A DNA stretch of 64,000 bases from Ruminococcaceae bacterium UBA5406 (GTDB lineage Bacteria > Bacillota > Clostridia > Oscillospirales > Acutalibacteraceae), in contig DHNW01000024.1 in the NCBI GenBank assembly GCA_002407675.1, forward strand, positions 156,162-220,161, read 5' to 3'. The first letter of the stretch is position 1. Every line of letters begins with the position of its first letter. The translations under genes were made by a program, and so were the position numbers. This document shows positions 52,678-61,892 of this stretch, piece after piece. Below the pieces are notes generated by a model. The model did not search any database and had not been told where the DNA came from. It was given only the letters and a program-made list of their open reading frames with translations.

Positions 52678-54825
52678 ATGCTATTTGAAAATAAAACAAT
52701 CCGTGCAGCAATTTTTGACATGGATGGGACAATGTTCGATACAGAAAGGCTGCGGCTGAAAATGCTGAAACTCGCATCAAAAGAAATCGCCGGTGTAAGC
52801 ATGGATGACCAGCTGCTGATGGATTCCCTCGGCCTAAGCGCGGTATCCGCAGAAAAGCTTGCCAAAGAACGGTATGGCAGCAGCTACCCCTATCAGGAGA
52901 TCCGGCGTCGGGCTGATGAACTGGAAGTTGAATCGGTCCGCAAAAATGGAATACCCATTAAAAAAGGGCTCTTCGGCTGTCTTGAAAGATTAAAAAAGAA
53001 CGGCGTACTGCTGGCGGTTGCAACTTCAAGCAGACGTACCATTGTTGAAGAATACCTTCTAAATGCCAATGTCATGTCCTATTTTGATATTATCGTATGC
53101 GGTGACGAGGTCAGCCATGGCAAGCCGAATCCGGAGATATTCCTGAAAACAGCGCAAAAATTGAACTGTGATCCAGCCAAATGCTTTATTTTTGAAGACT
53201 CAGAGAACGGCCTGCTTGCCGCATCACGAGCAGGGGCCTGCCCTATTTTGATAAAAGATCTGAAAGAGCCAAGACCCGAAATTAAGTCTCTGGCCTACCG
53301 ATCCTATCAGAGTATGCTTGAATTTGTCGATGCGCTCGCCGGATACACAGAGGAATTTCCCGTTCCGAAGCTGAATGAAGTGTTTCCCCAAAAATTCAAC
53401 GATGCGCAAATCGGCATTCACGGATTCGGAGCCATCGGGGGAGGATACCTCGCCCAAGTGTTTTCCTACTGGGACGGCTACACCCGGCCGGTGAAAATTG
53501 TCGGCGCAACCCGAAACAAATTTACCCGCACGGTTGTAAATACATTTGGAAAATATACTGTTCACTACGATGATGCCGCGTTTGATCAGACGATCGATCA
53601 CATTCACCTGATTGATATGGACAGCGAACCTGAAATGAAGGAAATGTATGCTAAGTCAGATATTATAGGCCTCTGTCTGCCAGAACTGGCTATCCCGGCC
53701 CAGGCCTCCATGATTGCCAAAGGGCTTTTAAAACGGCACTGGGAAAATGGAAATGATCTCACGATCCTTATCGTGCTGAATCGGATTGGCGGCGGAAAAT
53801 ATGTGGAAAATCTGGTTAAAAAGGCTCTGCTGAGTTTAACCGACCCTGACACAACAGATACGATTATGGCAAAGACCTATTTTTGTGAATCGGTTGTTAA
53901 CCGGATTGTTTCTAAAGTCCCTCTTGACTTACAATACAAACAAGTACAGATGAACATAAGAACTTTAAATTTACCAAGCGGCCTAATTTCCGGAAGTGAA
54001 ATTCCATCCGGCCCCAAAAACAGCAAAGGGCAAAAAAAGATGAATGTACCGAGCGTTTCTGTTTCTAAAGAATTGAAGAAAACTTCAAAATTTGTACAGA
54101 AACTTTCTAATATTAACATTACGCTGTTTAACAGCGGCTCCCTCATGACCCTGTACACAGACCGGCAAAGCCCGCTGCTTTGCCACCTCAGACAGATCAA
54201 AGCGGTTGACAACATCAGTGAATTGCAGGAACTAAAAAACAAGCTGTCCAACGGCCCTCACGCCATAGCAGCCTGGTATTCCAGCCTGCTGGGCTACCAG
54301 ACAATAGGCCAGGGCATGGGTGACCGGCGTGTCCATGAGCTTGTGGAAAAATTAATGAAAAATGAGATTAAGCCAACCGTTCTGAAACTCATGCCGAAAA
54401 TTCCCGAAGACGCCATTGACGCTTTTATTGACAGTTTTCTACAACGCTGCAGAAATTCTTTTAAGGATCCATGTTCCCGAATCGGACGGGACCCACTGCG
54501 CAAACTGCAAAGGCATGAACGCATTTTTGGCATGATCGAGCTGGCTCAGTCCGTCCATATTAGCACACCCTTATTGGAATTCGGAGCCGCAGCCGCCCTG
54601 CTGTATGCAATAACCGCGCAGGACAAAGGCGGCAAAGAATGCAAACTTATTCAAGATCTGTATGAGAAAGGACATTCTGTACGGAACATTCTGCTGTATA
54701 AAGGTCTTTATAATGGAAAGCCATACAATTGCCTGCATGAACCTGAAGACAACGCACTAATCGGCCGAATTGAAAAGAAATTCAACGAATTAAAAACCCA
54801 GGCAGCTGAAAACGGCCGCTTGTAA
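52678..54825 (+). CDS. HAD phosphatase fused to a mannitol-1-phosphate 5-dehydrogenase-like domain
   Basis: 715 residues, ATG after AAAGGAGA. Residues 1-225 are a beta-phosphoglucomutase-type HAD phosphatase (IFDMDGTMFDTERL with Asp14 and Asp16; VATSSRRTIVEEYL; FEDSENGLLAASRAGA). From about 245 comes an NAD-binding polyol-phosphate dehydrogenase (IGIHGFGAIGGGYLAQVFSY, then NRIGGGKYVENLV). A similar HAD-dehydrogenase fusion, MtlD of Acinetobacter baylyi, makes mannitol from fructose-6-phosphate in two steps. The same one-protein route is inferred here. Confidence 0.82.
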   Translation: MLFENKTIRAAIFDMDGTMFDTERLRLKMLKLASKEIAGVSMDDQLLMDSLGLSAVSAEKLAKERYGSSYPYQEIRRRADELEVESVRKNGIPIKKGLFGCLERLKKNGVLLAVATSSRRTIVEEYLLNANVMSYFDIIVCGDEVSHGKPNPEIFLKTAQKLNCDPAKCFIFEDSENGLLAASRAGACPILIKDLKEPRPEIKSLAYRSYQSMLEFVDALAGYTEEFPVPKLNEVFPQKFNDAQIGIHGFGAIGGGYLAQVFSYWDGYTRPVKIVGATRNKFTRTVVNTFGKYTVHYDDAAFDQTIDHIHLIDMDSEPEMKEMYAKSDIIGLCLPELAIPAQASMIAKGLLKRHWENGNDLTILIVLNRIGGGKYVENLVKKALLSLTDPDTTDTIMAKTYFCESVVNRIVSKVPLDLQYKQVQMNIRTLNLPSGLISGSEIPSGPKNSKGQKKMNVPSVSVSKELKKTSKFVQKLSNINITLFNSGSLMTLYTDRQSPLLCHLRQIKAVDNISELQELKNKLSNGPHAIAAWYSSLLGYQTIGQGMGDRRVHELVEKLMKNEIKPTVLKLMPKIPEDAIDAFIDSFLQRCRNSFKDPCSRIGRDPLRKLQRHERIFGMIELAQSVHISTPLLEFGAAAALLYAITAQDKGGKECKLIQDLYEKGHSVRNILLYKGLYNGKPYNCLHEPEDNALIGRIEKKFNELKTQAAENGRL

Positions 54826-54826
54826 A

Positions 54827-55033
54827 AAATACAACAATTACTCTGAAGCATACAACAACTTCAAGGATACATATGACGATAAATACAAAGTTACGGGATC
54901 GGAATTGGACGACAAAGTTACGTCGCTGGAAAATACCCTGAAAACCGATCAGTACAATCTTGAAAAGGCGAAAAATTATGCCATTGACCCGGAAACCAAA
55001 TGTTGCGGCGCACTGACCGTACAGGTTTCCTGA
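54827..55033 (+). pseudogene. Orphan C-terminal coding fragment
   Basis: A frame without a start reads YNNYSEAYNNFKDTYDDKYK, then VTGSELDDKVTSLENTLKTD and a Cys-Cys near the end (TKCCGALTVQVS, stop). It looks like real protein of charged, helical type. It begins at once after the stop of the fusion gene, so it is the tail of a deleted gene. Confidence 0.5.
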
Positions 55034-55124
55034 CAGCTTATCTGGTTAACCTGCTGAACGGGTTTATTCCCGCCGGAATTTTTGCTATAATAAAACCGAC
55101 TTTCTAGACGGGAAGGGCGGTTTT

Positions 55125-55826
55125 ATGCATTCGGAAGAAATTGATTCCCTGATACGGGAAAGACAAAAAGGAAAACAGCCCCGCCGGAAAAGCCAGATAC
55201 CGTACGCGCTGGCTCTGCTTCTTTTATCCTGCACGGGGGCTGTTTTTTTATGGGTTTTTAACCGCGGCGGCTTAATCGTGTTCTGGATTGTCGGGATAGC
55301 ACTGGGAATTGTCCTGCGATATTCCCGGTTTTGCTTTGCGGCGGCTTTTCGGGATCCGTTCCTGACCAAAAACACCGGCCTGATGCGCGCTCTGCTGCTT
55401 GCCCTGATGGTCAGCACCACAGGGTTTGCCGTAATTCAGCACCGGTTTTTGCAGGCGCACCCAAATGCGGGCTACGACGCCATCCCCGGCCGGATCAATT
55501 CCGTTGGGCTTCACACCGTGCTGGGGGCTTTCATCTTCGGCATCGGAATGGTCCTGGCGGGCGGTTGCGCTTCAGGGACCCTGATGCGGATCGGGGAAGG
55601 GCATGCTCTGCCGTGGTTTACCCTTGTGGGTTTTCTGATCGGAACCACCCTGGGGGCAAAAGATTACCCGTTCTGGTACGGGCGGATTATTCAAGGGTCG
55701 CCGGTTGTTTATTTTCCGGAGTACATTGGTTTCGGCGCCGCTGTTCTGATACAGATAGCCATCCTGGTTTGCCTGTACTGGCTTGCGCGGCGGTACCAGG
55801 ACAAAACGCTGGGGAAGGAAGGGTAG
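55125..55826 (+). CDS. YeeE/YedE-family sulfur transporter, first half
   Basis: 233 residues with about five helices. It carries two Cys motifs of the family: RYSRFCFAAAFRDP and VLAGGCASGTLMRIGEGHAL. YeeE-type channels pass thiosulfate through a line of Cys residues; the third such Cys is in the separate half downstream. A promoter (TTTATT at 55063, TATAAT at 55086-55091 with an extended TG) precedes it. The order half-TusA-half suggests one functional unit. Confidence 0.85.
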   Translation: MHSEEIDSLIRERQKGKQPRRKSQIPYALALLLLSCTGAVFLWVFNRGGLIVFWIVGIALGIVLRYSRFCFAAAFRDPFLTKNTGLMRALLLALMVSTTGFAVIQHRFLQAHPNAGYDAIPGRINSVGLHTVLGAFIFGIGMVLAGGCASGTLMRIGEGHALPWFTLVGFLIGTTLGAKDYPFWYGRIIQGSPVVYFPEYIGFGAAVLIQIAILVCLYWLARRYQDKTLGKEG

Positions 55827-55836
55827 AAAAATCATT

Positions 55837-56061
55837 ATGGGAGTCAAAGATTTGGACTGTCTTTATGAAGTTTGCCCCATTCCTTTAATCAAAGCCGTCC
55901 GGGAGCTGAAAAAAATGGCCCCGGGCGATATTCTGGTGGTTCATTCCGATGAAAGCTGCGTTGGAGTCATGATGAAAGAATGGGCCAGCCAGCATCACTA
56001 TTCCCTTCGGATTGTGGAAAGCGGTGCCGGTGAATGGGAAATTTACCTTCAGAAACCTTAA
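55837..56061 (+). CDS. TusA/SirA-like sulfur carrier protein
   Basis: 74 residues: DLDCLYEVCPIPLIKAVREL holds the CPxP motif with the sulfur-carrying Cys. TusA-type proteins accept persulfide sulfur and deliver it for thiolation or to YeeE-type channels (YeeD). Related YedF proteins work in selenium metabolism. Ten bases after the first YeeE half. Confidence 0.88.
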   Translation: MGVKDLDCLYEVCPIPLIKAVRELKKMAPGDILVVHSDESCVGVMMKEWASQHHYSLRIVESGAGEWEIYLQKP

Positions 56062-56090
56062 AAAAGGAGAAAAGGAAAAAGGTTGGGCTC

Positions 56091-56609
56091 ATGAAACAGT
56101 GGCTGAAAAAACCGTGGCCCTACTGGGCGGGGGGAATCCTGCTGGGCGCGCTGAATGTGGTTCTGCTTGCGGCAAGCGGCTCCGCGTGGCAGGTATCCGG
56201 CGGCTACCTGCTGTGGGGAAGCGGGTTTTTGGAAAAACTGGGTCTGAAACCGTTTCAGTGGGATTATTTTCAGGTGTATAACACCCAGTATCAGAAAATC
56301 ATTGCAAACCATTCCGTTTTTCTCAACCAGCACACCCTTTTGAATCTTGGAGTTGTGGCCGGTTCATCCATCGCGGCGCTGCTGTCTTCGCAATTCAAGA
56401 TTGGAAAAATAAAAGGCATCAAGCAGGCCGCCTTTGCCCTTCTGGGGGGAATCCTGATGGGGTACGGTTCCCGGCTGGTGGGCGGCTGCAATATCGGCGG
56501 ATTTTTCAGCGGGATCCCGTCGTTCTCGCTGCACGCCTGGGTGTTTTGGATTTTTATCGCGGCGGGCGCATGGGTGGGGACGAAAATTCTGCTGAAATTT
56601 CTTACATAG
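56091..56609 (+). CDS. YeeE/YedE-family sulfur transporter, second half
   Basis: 172 residues, about four helices. MGYGSRLVGGCNIGGFFSGI holds the third family Cys motif. The N-terminus is lysine-rich (MKQWLKKPWPYWAGG). With the first half it makes a complete YeeE-like channel. The chosen ATG follows AAAGG. Confidence 0.83.
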   Translation: MKQWLKKPWPYWAGGILLGALNVVLLAASGSAWQVSGGYLLWGSGFLEKLGLKPFQWDYFQVYNTQYQKIIANHSVFLNQHTLLNLGVVAGSSIAALLSSQFKIGKIKGIKQAAFALLGGILMGYGSRLVGGCNIGGFFSGIPSFSLHAWVFWIFIAAGAWVGTKILLKFLT

Positions 56610-56635
56610 CCGCGGTTCAGCAGAATCCCCGCTTA

Positions 56636-57508
56636 TTAGAGCAGATAAAGTTCATAAAATTTTTTTTCCGGCGCAGAAAGGACGGAGCCTTTTCGGTACG
56701 CGACACTGTAGTGGAAAAGAATTTTCAGACGGGCGACCCGGACGGACTGAAGGGCGCCCGTTTTCAGCTCTTTTTTTAACATCAGTTTCGGCAGAAACGA
56801 ATACCCCTTCCCCGCGGAAATGGAGGACTTGATTGCGCCGGGGGAATCCAGGTTGTAAATAATATGCAGGTCACGTAAGCTGACGCTTTCTTTTTGCAGG
56901 GCTTTTTCCAGCAGATACATGGTGCTGGAATTTTTTTCCCGCAGAATCAGCGGCAGCTTTTTTAATTCTTCCAGCGAGATTTCTTCTTTTCCGCTGAAAG
57001 TCCGGCCTGCCAGGACAAGTTCGTCCGGAACGATCTTTTGGGTAACGATTCCATCCGTTCCGGGATAATCCTGAAGAATGCCGAGGCTGATGGTATGATC
57101 CAGAAGCCTTTGAATGACTTCTGCGGAATTCATCAGTTTAACGTGAATATCGACATTTTTATAGACTTTTTTAAAAAGGTAAATGCTGCATGGAAGCGCA
57201 TATTCTCCTACGGCATGGCAGGAACCAATTATCAGCTCTGAATTTTTTTCCTGAAGGCTTTTCAGATCCCGCCGAACATTTCCCTTCAGGGAAAGGACGG
57301 TTACCGCGTAATTGTAGACCACTTTCCCCTCTTCCGTCAGCCGGACCCCTTTGTTGCTGCGCTCCAGCAGTTCAGACCCCATCTCGTTTTCCAGGTTTTT
57401 CAGCTGCCGGCTCAGCCCCGGCTGTGTCAGATGAAGGGCTTCTGCCGCCTTTGAAATGCTGTTGTACTGAACGGCCGCATAAAAAGATTCCAAATATTGA
57501 AAATCCAC
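56636..57508 (-). CDS. LysR-family transcriptional regulator (CysB/Cbl-like role)
   Basis: 290 residues from GTG 57508, after GGGAGG. The HTH is at residues 1-60 (YNSISKAAEALHLTQPGLSR), followed by the effector domain (ELIIGSCHAVGEYALPCSIY). It is divergent from the SsuABC-type operon, with a perfect LysR-type palindrome in the gap, and convergent with the YeeE-TusA genes. It is the likely activator of the importer; the co-inducer is unknown. Confidence 0.87.
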   Translation of the reverse strand: MDFQYLESFYAAVQYNSISKAAEALHLTQPGLSRQLKNLENEMGSELLERSNKGVRLTEEGKVVYNYAVTVLSLKGNVRRDLKSLQEKNSELIIGSCHAVGEYALPCSIYLFKKVYKNVDIHVKLMNSAEVIQRLLDHTISLGILQDYPGTDGIVTQKIVPDELVLAGRTFSGKEEISLEELKKLPLILREKNSSTMYLLEKALQKESVSLRDLHIIYNLDSPGAIKSSISAGKGYSFLPKLMLKKELKTGALQSVRVARLKILFHYSVAYRKGSVLSAPEKKFYELYLL

Positions 57509-57617
57509 ACGTCTCACCTCCCGCCCCGCTGTGAGGCCTCTTTCTTTATATTGTAGCATTGCTCCCTAAAAAAATGAAGTATGCCGGGAAAAGATTCATA
57601 GCAAATCCTTATACAGC

Positions 57618-57632
57618 ATAACAAACGGTTAT
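57618..57632. promoter_or_regulatory. LysR-type operator
   Basis: ATAAC-N5-GTTAT, a perfect dyad containing T-N11-A. It ends at the -35 of the importer promoter, the normal place for an activating LysR site. Confidence 0.7.
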
Positions 57633-57661
57633 TGGGATTCCAAAACTGTTTGTACTATAAT
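57632..57661 (+). promoter_or_regulatory. Promoter of the SsuABC-type operon
   Basis: A good -10, TATAAT (57656-57661), with a poor -35 (TTGGGA, 57632-57637, 18-bp spacer). A weak -35 touching the LysR site fits an activator-dependent promoter. Confidence 0.65.
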
Positions 57662-57719
57662 GAATATGTTGTTTGAGATTTAATTAACAAAGTGCTGAAA
57701 AAGAAACGGAGGGGACGGG

Positions 57720-58502
57720 ATGCCCGGCCATCGGAAAACCATGGCAGAAAAGCTTCTAACGGTCGGGGCTGTTGCGGTTATTCTGGCTCTCTGGGCCGCC
57801 GCGGCAGCCTTTGGGTGGGCTGACCCGAAGCTGATTCCCTCCCCGCAGTCCGTTTGGGAAGCTTTTCTGGATATCCTGCAAAACGGCTACAAAAACCACA
57901 CTCTTCTTCAGCACATTGGTGCAAGCCTCGGCAGGCTGCTGGCGGCGTTTCTTCTGGCGGCGGCCGCCGCAGTCCCGCTTGGCCTGGCAAGCGGGTATAA
58001 TTCCAAGATCAGGGCTGTCTTGGAACCGATTGTCGAATTTTACCGCCCCCTCCCGCCGCTGGCTTACTACACGATTCTTGTCCTGTGGCTTGGAATTGGA
58101 AATCCGTCCAAAATCGCCCTTCTTTTTCTGGCGTGTTTTGCACCGGTTTACGTCTCCTGCGTTTCGGCAGTTCTTGGAATCAACCGGGACTTTCTGAACT
58201 GTGCGTATGCGGTCGGGGCCAGCCGGCGGCAGGCGTTTTTTCACGTGGTATTTCCGGCCTGCCTGCCCGGCGTTCTGACCGGGCTGAGAACAGCGCTGGG
58301 AGTCGGCTACACGACCCTTGTTTCAGCGGAGATGGTGGCGGCGACCTCCGGCCTTGGCTGGATGGTGCTGGATGCCAGCCGGATGCTGCGCAGCGACATT
58401 GTTTTCCTCGGCATTATTATCATGGGAATTACAGGAATCCTGATGGATCGGTGTCTGCGGCTTCTGGAACGCTGGCTGGTTCCTTGGAAAGGAAAAGAAT
58501 GA
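57720..58502 (+). CDS. ABC transporter permease, SsuC/TauC type
   Basis: 260 residues, six helices. The EAA-like loop reads CAYAVGASRRQAFFHVVFPA, and FYRPLPPLAYYTILVLWLGI is typical of the nitrate/sulfonate/taurine family. First gene of the importer operon. It overlaps the small frame before the binding protein at its stop codon. Confidence 0.9.
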   Translation: MPGHRKTMAEKLLTVGAVAVILALWAAAAAFGWADPKLIPSPQSVWEAFLDILQNGYKNHTLLQHIGASLGRLLAAFLLAAAAAVPLGLASGYNSKIRAVLEPIVEFYRPLPPLAYYTILVLWLGIGNPSKIALLFLACFAPVYVSCVSAVLGINRDFLNCAYAVGASRRQAFFHVVFPACLPGVLTGLRTALGVGYTTLVSAEMVAATSGLGWMVLDASRMLRSDIVFLGIIIMGITGILMDRCLRLLERWLVPWKGKE

Positions 58503-58525
58503 ACAAAAACCGGAGGATGAATAGC

Positions 58526-59581
58526 ATGAAAAGGAAACTGATTCGGGCAGGGGCCGCATTTCTGGCGGCGGCCCTTCTGCTGACTGGGTGCGCCGGAAAA
58601 AAAGCTCCCGTATCCGGCGGAGCACAGGCGGCTTCGTCCGGCGAACCGGAGACAGTCAATATCGGCACTCAGCAGATGCCCAACGACGAGCGGATTGCCA
58701 TTGTGAAAGGCTGTTTTCAGAAGGAACTCGGGGTTAAGGTCAAGATCATGGAGTTTCAGGCAGGCGATATCCGCAACGCCATGATTGCCAAAAACATTGA
58801 TTTTGCCCTCCTTGGTTCTTCGTCCGCCGTCCTTGGAATCGCCAACGGAATGGATGCGGAAGTGATCTGGATCCATGAGGTCCTGGGAGACGCGGAACAG
58901 CTGGTTGCCCGAAACGGCTCAGGGATTCATTCCATACGGGATCTGAAAGGCAAAAAAGTTGCCACGGCTTTTACATCAACGTCCCATTACAGTCTGCTCC
59001 AGGCTTTGAAAATGAACGGCGTCTCCGAAAAGGACGTAACCCTTCTGGACATGCAGATGCCCGATATTTACGCCGCATGGCAGAACGGAACTATCGACGC
59101 GGCATACGCGTGGGAACCTACGCTTTCAAAACTGCTGCAAAGCGGCCATTCCCTCCTATCCAGCAAGGATCTGGCCGAAAAGAAAATGGCGACGTACAAT
59201 GTTGAAATTGTCCGAAAAGAATTTGCACAGAAGTATCCGGATCTTGTCGCCAAATACATCCGGGCACTGAATGATGCCGTGGAACTGTACCGGAAACATC
59301 CGGATGAGGCTATGGAAGCCGTTGCGTCAAATCTGAACATTTCCAAAGCCGAAGCGCAGAAACAGATGGAAGGTTCCACCTGGCTGGACACAAAAGAGCA
59401 GCTTTCTTCCAGCTATCTCGGCACAAGCGCCCACAAGGGCGCTGCCGCAGCCTCCTTTGCGGATATGGCTGATTTTCTGTATGAACAGAAAAGCCTGCGT
59501 TCCAAACCGTCTTCTTCTACATTTGAACGGGCTGTGAATCCGTCGTATGCGGAAAAAGCCCTTCAAAGCACTGCGGGGTGA
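58526..59581 (+). CDS. ABC transporter substrate-binding lipoprotein, SsuA/TauA type
   Basis: 351 residues from ATG 58526, nine bases after GGAGG. Lipobox LLLTGC (Cys near 21). NIGTQQMPNDERIAIVKGCF, FALLGSSSAVLGIANG and DIYAAWQNGTIDAAYAWEPT are typical of taurine/sulfonate-binding proteins. The ligand is likely a small sulfur- or nitrogen-containing organic acid. No sulfonate monooxygenase is present, as expected for an anaerobe. Confidence 0.88.
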   Translation: MKRKLIRAGAAFLAAALLLTGCAGKKAPVSGGAQAASSGEPETVNIGTQQMPNDERIAIVKGCFQKELGVKVKIMEFQAGDIRNAMIAKNIDFALLGSSSAVLGIANGMDAEVIWIHEVLGDAEQLVARNGSGIHSIRDLKGKKVATAFTSTSHYSLLQALKMNGVSEKDVTLLDMQMPDIYAAWQNGTIDAAYAWEPTLSKLLQSGHSLLSSKDLAEKKMATYNVEIVRKEFAQKYPDLVAKYIRALNDAVELYRKHPDEAMEAVASNLNISKAEAQKQMEGSTWLDTKEQLSSSYLGTSAHKGAAAASFADMADFLYEQKSLRSKPSSSTFERAVNPSYAEKALQSTAG

Positions 59582-59589
59582 CAAAAACG

Positions 59590-60411
59590 ATGGACACCCA
59601 AAACCGGGAGGAAAAACCTGTTCTTTCCCTTCGGGGTGTAAATTTTCGCTATACCGGAAAAAAAAGCAGCGTGACAGCTCTGCGGGACATCAGCTTCTCC
59701 GTGAAAAAGGGCGAGTTTCTCTGCGTCCTCGGGCCGTCCGGCTGCGGAAAAAGCACCCTGCTGAGGATCATTGCGGGATTACTGCGGCCGACATCCGGGG
59801 AAGTCCTGATGGGAAACCTGCCGGTAGAAGGCCCCAGCTGGCACCGCGGCGTTGTCTTTCAAGCGCCAACTCTCTACGCCTGGCTGAACGTGCGGGACAA
59901 TATCGCCTTCGGTTTGAAAATGAGGAAATTTCCGCAGAAAAAGATTCGTGCCATAACGGACCAGTTTATTGATCTGGTCGGGTTAAAGGGCTTTGAAACT
60001 CAAAAGCCCTATGAACTTTCGGGCGGAATGAAACAGCGGGTCTCCCTGGCGAGGGCTCTGGTGAACCAGCCGGATATTTTTCTGATGGACGAGCCGTTCG
60101 GGGCGCTGGACGCCCTGACCCGGCAGAACATGCAGGCTCTGGTCCGCAAAATCTGGGATAAAACGGGGAACACTTTCCTGCTGATCACCCACGATGTGGA
60201 CGAATCACTGGCCCTTGGCACCCGGGTGATGGTCCTCTCCAAAAGCCCCGGAAGAATTCTGAGCGAATTTTATCCGGACTTTACCCGCCGGTTTTTAAAC
60301 GGCAGCGGAGAAAAAGTCCGGTATCTGCCGGAATATATCGAATTGCGGGAAAAAATTCTAAAGGAAATTATCGGGCAGAGCGGGACGGCGGAGGATCTTC
60401 CGGCTCCCTGA
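59590..60411 (+). CDS. ABC transporter ATP-binding protein, SsuB/TauB type
   Basis: 273 residues. Walker [12 protein letters not shown], signature [14 protein letters not shown], Walker [13 protein letters not shown] and the switch [10 protein letters not shown] are all intact. A GTG at 59578 overlapping the binding protein's stop is an alternative start. Completes the importer. Confidence 0.92.
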   Translation: MDTQNREEKPVLSLRGVNFRYTGKKSSVTALRDISFSVKKGEFLCVLGPSGCGKSTLLRIIAGLLRPTSGEVLMGNLPVEGPSWHRGVVFQAPTLYAWLNVRDNIAFGLKMRKFPQKKIRAITDQFIDLVGLKGFETQKPYELSGGMKQRVSLARALVNQPDIFLMDEPFGALDALTRQNMQALVRKIWDKTGNTFLLITHDVDESLALGTRVMVLSKSPGRILSEFYPDFTRRFLNGSGEKVRYLPEYIELREKILKEIIGQSGTAEDLPAP

Positions 60412-60548
60412 AAGGGCAGCTGAAAGACCGGCGGCGCTCTCGTTTTTAGATAAACCTCCAGGGTTAGCCTAGAAAAAATGAAAGGGCTGGTGGTAACGGA
60501 CAAAATAAGAAAAATGAACGGGAAACGAAATCATTGAGGAGTGAAATT

Positions 60549-61835
60549 ATGAACAAAAAAGAATGGATTTGGGGATTTGCGCTTGCCGTCCTGGTCTTTC
60601 TTCTCGGCAAAGCATTTTTAGAGCCGGCCATGCTGATCCGCTTGATGATCGGCCTCGGTCTGGGCTACACCCTGATGAGAGCTTACACCGGCTTTGCCGG
60701 CAGTGTGAACCGCGCCTGCCGGACCGGTTCGACGAAACTGATGCGCGCCCTGATGCTGATGTTTTTCCTCAGCAGCGTTTTAACGGCGGCTTTTCTGATG
60801 AAAGGGAATGTGACGTCTTTCAAACTTCACGTAGACCCGATCACCTTCGGCCTGATGCTCGGCGGCGCAATGTTCGGATTCGGCATGGCCCTTTCTTCCT
60901 GCTGTGCAACCGGCGTGCTGACCGACCTGCTTTCGGGGCTGCCGAGGGCTTTGACGACGCTGGTGTTCTTCTGTCTTGGGGTTTACCTCGGGTTCCCGGT
61001 TCAGCATTCGGCTTCCTGGGTCCGGAATTCCTGGTTTACCACGCCCACCGGAAAAAATTACTCAGGCGGCGTATTTCTGCCGGATCTTTTCCTGTGGGAC
61101 GGTCTGCACGGTTATCTCGGCGCAATCCTTTTGACGGCACTGTTCTGCGGAATTGTGGTCGCGCTGTCTTACCGCTATGAGCGCAAACGCAAACAGGCAA
61201 ATACATACACCGGCAGCGACACGGAAATCATGCAGGAAAAAGAAGCGGCACTGGACAGCAAAAATTACCGCCTGTTCAGCCAGGAGACCTACCGCCGCAT
61301 TTTTGCAAAGCCCTGGACTCTGGTGCAGGGTTCCGTGGTTCTCAGCATTCTGTTTGCCCTGCTGATGGGCCTGACAAAAGGCGGCTGGAGTGCTTCGACT
61401 CCCTACGGGGTTTGGTTCGGGAAAATCCTGATCGCATTCGGCGCTTCCCCGGATTCCATTGCGGCTTTTGCAAAAATGAAACCGGACGCCTACCTGACCC
61501 CGTTTTTCCAGGATGCCGTATCTGTGCAGAACTTTGGCATTCTGCTGGGCACAGCGGCTTATCTGCTGATGGCCGGCGTCTTTACCAAAACATTCCGGGA
61601 CGGCCTGCACATGACGTTCCGGGAAGGGCTTGTGTTTGCTCTCGGCGGCCTGTCCATGGGTGTTGGAACACGGCTGGCAAACGGATGCAACGTGGGCGCA
61701 CTTTACACACCGATTGCGCATTTCTCCCTTTCGGGCTGGATTTTTCTGGTGTTTTTGGTTCTTGGGGGAATTGTCGGCAACCTATTCGGCAAAATCGCAT
61801 TCAAAAGCAAGGATTCCGGCGGCCTGCTTGGGTAA
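60549..61835 (+). CDS. Full-length YeeE/YedE-family transporter (sulfur or selenium)
   Basis: 428 residues, about ten helices, ATG after TTGAGGAG. The three Cys motifs are all in one chain: SVNRACRTGST, LSSCCATGVLTDLL and TRLANGCNVGALYTP. Members of this length are often annotated as putative selenium transporters; thiosulfate is the other candidate. A charged cytoplasmic loop (about 215-245) divides the halves. It lies 137 bp after the importer ATPase and just before the CoA-disulfide reductase. Confidence 0.87.
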   Translation: MNKKEWIWGFALAVLVFLLGKAFLEPAMLIRLMIGLGLGYTLMRAYTGFAGSVNRACRTGSTKLMRALMLMFFLSSVLTAAFLMKGNVTSFKLHVDPITFGLMLGGAMFGFGMALSSCCATGVLTDLLSGLPRALTTLVFFCLGVYLGFPVQHSASWVRNSWFTTPTGKNYSGGVFLPDLFLWDGLHGYLGAILLTALFCGIVVALSYRYERKRKQANTYTGSDTEIMQEKEAALDSKNYRLFSQETYRRIFAKPWTLVQGSVVLSILFALLMGLTKGGWSASTPYGVWFGKILIAFGASPDSIAAFAKMKPDAYLTPFFQDAVSVQNFGILLGTAAYLLMAGVFTKTFRDGLHMTFREGLVFALGGLSMGVGTRLANGCNVGALYTPIAHFSLSGWIFLVFLVLGGIVGNLFGKIAFKSKDSGGLLG

Positions 61836-61892
61836 GCATGCAGAAAACCGACCGAACCGGAAATGGGAACTATTGAAAAAGGAGCCATCATT

